64,000 nucleotides of DNA from Oxytricha trifallax (lineage: Eukaryota > Ciliophora > Spirotrichea > Sporadotrichida > Oxytrichidae), in contig ARYC01001216.1 of assembly GCA_000711775.1 (NCBI GenBank), positions 20,731 through 84,730 on the forward strand, in the 5' to 3' direction. The position numbers and the translations under genes were made by a program. The notes beneath the pieces are model-generated. The model searched no databases. It was not told where the DNA came from and saw only the letters and a program-made list of their open reading frames with translations. Of the stretch, positions 60,960 to 64,000 are shown in pieces (the stretch's first letter is position 1; every line of letters begins with the position of its first letter).

Positions 60960-62522
60960 TCATAAAACCTTCATTAAATTGAAATAGTTGGAAATGAAGA
61001 AGTAAAGTACTCCGAATAATGAAAAAGCACCAGCAAGTAAAAGTTAGTAGAGCGGCACTTTAACTTTTGCGAATCTCGCTCCAAGTATGAAAAATAGTCC
61101 TGGAAATACGAAACTCACAGTTGATTCTGCAAATGCAGAAATTATGCCAAATATCAGGGTTAGGTCTGTTATAACTGAAGCCAAAATGCACTGTGTTACA
61201 AACATCAAAATAACAACAGAGTAGTAAATTTTATTGCTAATTTCAGTTGTCTTTTGCTTTATTCTTATCTTGGTGTGAGTTGAGAAGCTATTTCTTCATT
61301 ATTTTAAGTAGTTTTTACCTCTTCAAAGTTGCTGATTTAATAAAAAATATCGCTATTTCTACCAGTGGAAACCATTTTATCCTCTTCATCAATCAGTTTC
61401 TCATAAACCTACAGATCCATATTAATTTATTTCTCAAGTTTTGATGAAACCCTTCGCTCTTTAATCTCCATAATAAAAGTCATCAAGCATTCTTTTCCAG
61501 GGAAAAACACAAAAGGGATATTACACAAGAATATTAGCAAGAATATCAATCTAAGACTAACAGATATGAAATCTTTTTCTTGTTTGATGTTCTCAAAAAT
61601 GTTTGGATTTATGTCTTTGCCATAAATATCATAAGCCATTAATGAGAAGCTTATATAGGTAAGAAAACAAAAGGCTAATGCGATTAAAACTGCAAAGAAA
61701 CCTTTTTTGTTGGATCTGACTTTCATAGTCCTATAAAATGATATTTTTAGTAAAACTGAACTTACGAGTAAATGGGAAAAAAGTTTATCACAAATCCATA
61801 TGATGCGATAACTATATTAAATGCATCCATCAGTTTTCCAAAATCAAATTCCTCCAACTTAACAAATTTAGTCGTTGGCTCGTCAGTGCTTTCTTAATTC
61901 TTATTTCCAAATTCATTTAAGAATGCTTTATATGAGAAAGTTGATATCAAAAGCAAAACTCCGATGAATAAAAGATAGCTGTTAAATTTAAGTTCATCTA
62001 TTTTTCGCTTTAGGATATGTGGGAGCATGAAAAAAAATAAGAAACTGATGTAAAATATCTTTGAATTTAGCATGGCGAACCAGAAGCTTGAGGTATCTTC
62101 AATCATGTTTCCAAAAATAGATATGGAGATATTTGAGAAGAGAACTAGAAGATATTTTAAGTATTGGATGCTAATTTTACTTACTCATATAAAGAGTAAT
62201 GACTCCAGTAATACAAAAAGCAATCAAGATATTTATGAGAAAAACTGATGATCTCCCTAGACAAATATAGGCTATTTCTGAAAAGGATCTAAATTAATAA
62301 ATTCAAGACAAATCTCTTTATCTTACTCGTATCCCAAAAAGTCTTTGGCTTTGAGGCAGAACCAAATTGAGCAAAACATTAGGCTGACAGAAAATACATG
62401 AACCATGATTCCAACTTGAACTCCAGCACTTGCAAAGGCGTAGGGGAGTGATACTATACCACCTCCAATAATCGTGCTTATTATTGCCAAGGATGTTTAA
62501 AACACAGATAGCTGGCCTGTCT
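60960..62522 (-). CDS. Amino-acid permease, AAAP family (right copy)
   Basis: Mirror of 45690-47252. The frames I compared (for example 61427-61726 and 61894-62106) encode exactly the same residues as the left copy. The start codon is equally unresolved. Confidence 0.75.
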
Positions 62523-63276
62523 CTTGAACTTAGCTTTAGCTGAATGATTTGCATAAGTTTTAACCATCGTTTAATGTTGATTACTGTGTAGTTTAGATAA
62601 ATAAAATTGCTATGCAAAGTATTCTAGGGGATTTTATTAAATCCAAGAATTATTTCTTTTACTAAATAATATTCTTGACTTAAATTTAATATCCTTAATT
62701 CAAATTAAATTTCAAAATAAATTGCTAATAATCCAAAAAAAATTTATTATAATGTGTTAATATATTTTTGTTTTTTTTGTAAGAAATCTCTTAAGTAACT
62801 TTACTTAAAAAGTTAAGCTATCATTTTTTTTGTAGTGTTGATTAAAATATACATGACAAAATCAATTTAACTCAAGTTCCTAACTAACTAACTATAGATG
62901 ACAAAATCGAAATAACAATTTTTTAAGAGGCATAAATTTATCAATATAATATTTTTATAATTTTATTAAATTTCGATTGCAGGAAAACTTTCTCATGAGA
63001 AGAATCTAAATAAAAATTATTCATATATATATTTTCCATGTAGTTAATACATTTTGTTAGATTTAATAAAGATGTTGATCTTTCATTGTTTTCTGAGAGT
63101 GGTTGATTACGTCACTTTCGGTGAAGAGATCTGCGGTAGAATGCGATTTGTAAAAATCTCCTTAATTCTAACTATCAACTTGAATAGATGCTGAAACTTT
63201 CCGTAGTAATGAAAAGCTAGAGAAACTTTTTGAAATTTTTGGTAACATTGTAAAAAAGGTTTTATTTTTGTCTTAA

Positions 63277-64000
63277 ATGGTTAAAGATGACGCAGGAGTA
63301 TAATAATTTTGAATTAATAATTTAAGATTCTTCTTATTTAAATCGTATTTATAGTTTTGTATTTTAACAACTAGATTTGCTGAATAATTATGCACCTCAT
63401 ATGACTTTGTTAAAGATCCATGATTTGTTGACATCAGCAATTAACATTTTAGTGGGTTCATTAGCAAGTAAAGATGATTACGAATCTCGCGTGTTAATTG
63501 ACACTTCTCTAATTTCTCAACTCTGTCACAATTTAGCACCATACCTTTTGAAGAATCAATCACTGGCCTAGTTCATACAAACTGACATCTTTTAGCTTAT
63601 CCAAGATACTCAAAACTGCTTAAAATTGCTTTTACAAGAGTCTTAAAGCGATATGCAAATAGATAGTGTTGCAGAGGAGTCAGGTATTGAAGCTTTAAAT
63701 CATGTTAAGTCTGACAAAATTAAAGAATTTGCTATAACTTTAGCAAAGCTACTCGAAATTGCAATTAGAAGTCAAGATATTACAAGCAATAAAGAATTCA
63801 ATAAGTTTGTTCAAGATTAATAAAACTTTAAATACATACTTTAAGTAACTAGAAGTTAAACAAAGCTAAACAAGGACGTTAAAGCCCCATTCACTATACA
63901 TTTCATTGATTATAGATAAAATTTAATTTTCTTTAATTTTTATTGCTTTCCTTGATCAACAGCATTCTCAGAATTCTTGTTGAGTAATATGAATCTTAAA
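63277..64000 (+). CDS. UBR4: UBR4 5' end, second copy, cut by window
   Basis: Mirror of 44212-44935. Contains the candidate start Met, an intron whose edges do not give a clean phase (about 63298-63375), the helical stretch LLNNYAPHMTLLKIHDLLTS, and the start of the next exon (LSLINSILRILVEQYES). It continues past the window, so whether a second full UBR4 gene exists cannot be told. Confidence 0.75.

Larger units (their letters stand above)
54130..64000 (-). repeat. Right arm of giant inverted repeat
   Basis: Reverse complement of 44212-54082, running off the window. Open frames compared in both arms give the same proteins. The visible differences cluster in the foldback element at 59415-60626. 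Confidence 0.97.

Noticed and set aside
1..64000. tRNA, rRNA, CRISPR arrays, bacterial operons
   Set aside because: No cloverleaf with A/B boxes, no rRNA-like sequence, and no regularly spaced short repeats were seen; gene structure is eukaryotic.

Overview
The window reads as ciliate DNA that uses TAA and TAG as glutamine and TGA as the only stop. Long conserved proteins (importin alpha, DnaJ, DNA-PKcs kinase, UBR4) stay open only with that code, and each ends at TGA. Base composition is AT-rich. Most introns are short (about 29-90 nt, one about 170 nt) and GT-AG. Several genes are also interrupted by short AT-rich segments that are not spliceable introns. Each lies between two copies of a 3-8 bp direct repeat, and deleting the segment plus one repeat copy restores the frame of a conserved protein. 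That is how internal eliminated sequences (IESs) and their pointers look in the germline (micronuclear) genome of spirotrich/hypotrich ciliates. The window is therefore most likely micronuclear DNA. The species cannot be named from sequence alone.

Layout. 1-2004: no gene, one 225-bp foldback. 2005-3987 (+) importin alpha. 4380-5574 (-) DNAJB6-like DnaJ. 5844-6337: 494-bp inverted-terminal-repeat element with an 8-bp target duplication. 6782-7230 (+) unknown gene with an IES. 7943-8434 (+) Rap1 C-terminal-like protein. 8606-10553 (-) CaMKK-like kinase with a 372-bp IES in its catalytic loop. 10963-12001 (+) Cys-rich GOLGA7/ERF4-like protein. 12150-13448 and 13603-14927 (+) tandem four-TM tetraspanin-like genes. 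14989-17188 (+) kinase and FATC end of a DNA-PKcs. 17397-19449 (+) PG-rich unknown. 19764-19967 (-) small coiled-coil. 20196-20862 (+) Tctex dynein light chain. 21217-44935 (-) a 23.7-kb UBR4/BIG E3 ligase locus, with large non-coding blocks near 25.0-28.5 kb and 30.6-31.7 kb; the second contains another copy of the ~500-bp element.

From about 44.2 kb to the window end the sequence is one giant inverted repeat. Positions x and 108212-x pair on the two strands, with a 47-nt spacer at 54083-54129. Each arm (at least 9.87 kb) carries the 5' end of UBR4, an amino-acid permease gene, a 1.21-kb GC-ended foldback element, a bZIP factor and an unknown helical-protein gene that ends at the axis. The arms look identical in the genes but differ inside the foldback element, mainly in its axis-proximal half and its GC-rich end.

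Functional themes: protein quality control (DnaJ, UBR4), signalling kinases, cilia/dynein, and a DNA-PKcs kinase, the family used in ciliates for end joining during programmed DNA elimination. Coordinates of multi-exon genes are first to last coding base; internal exon edges are inferred by eye.
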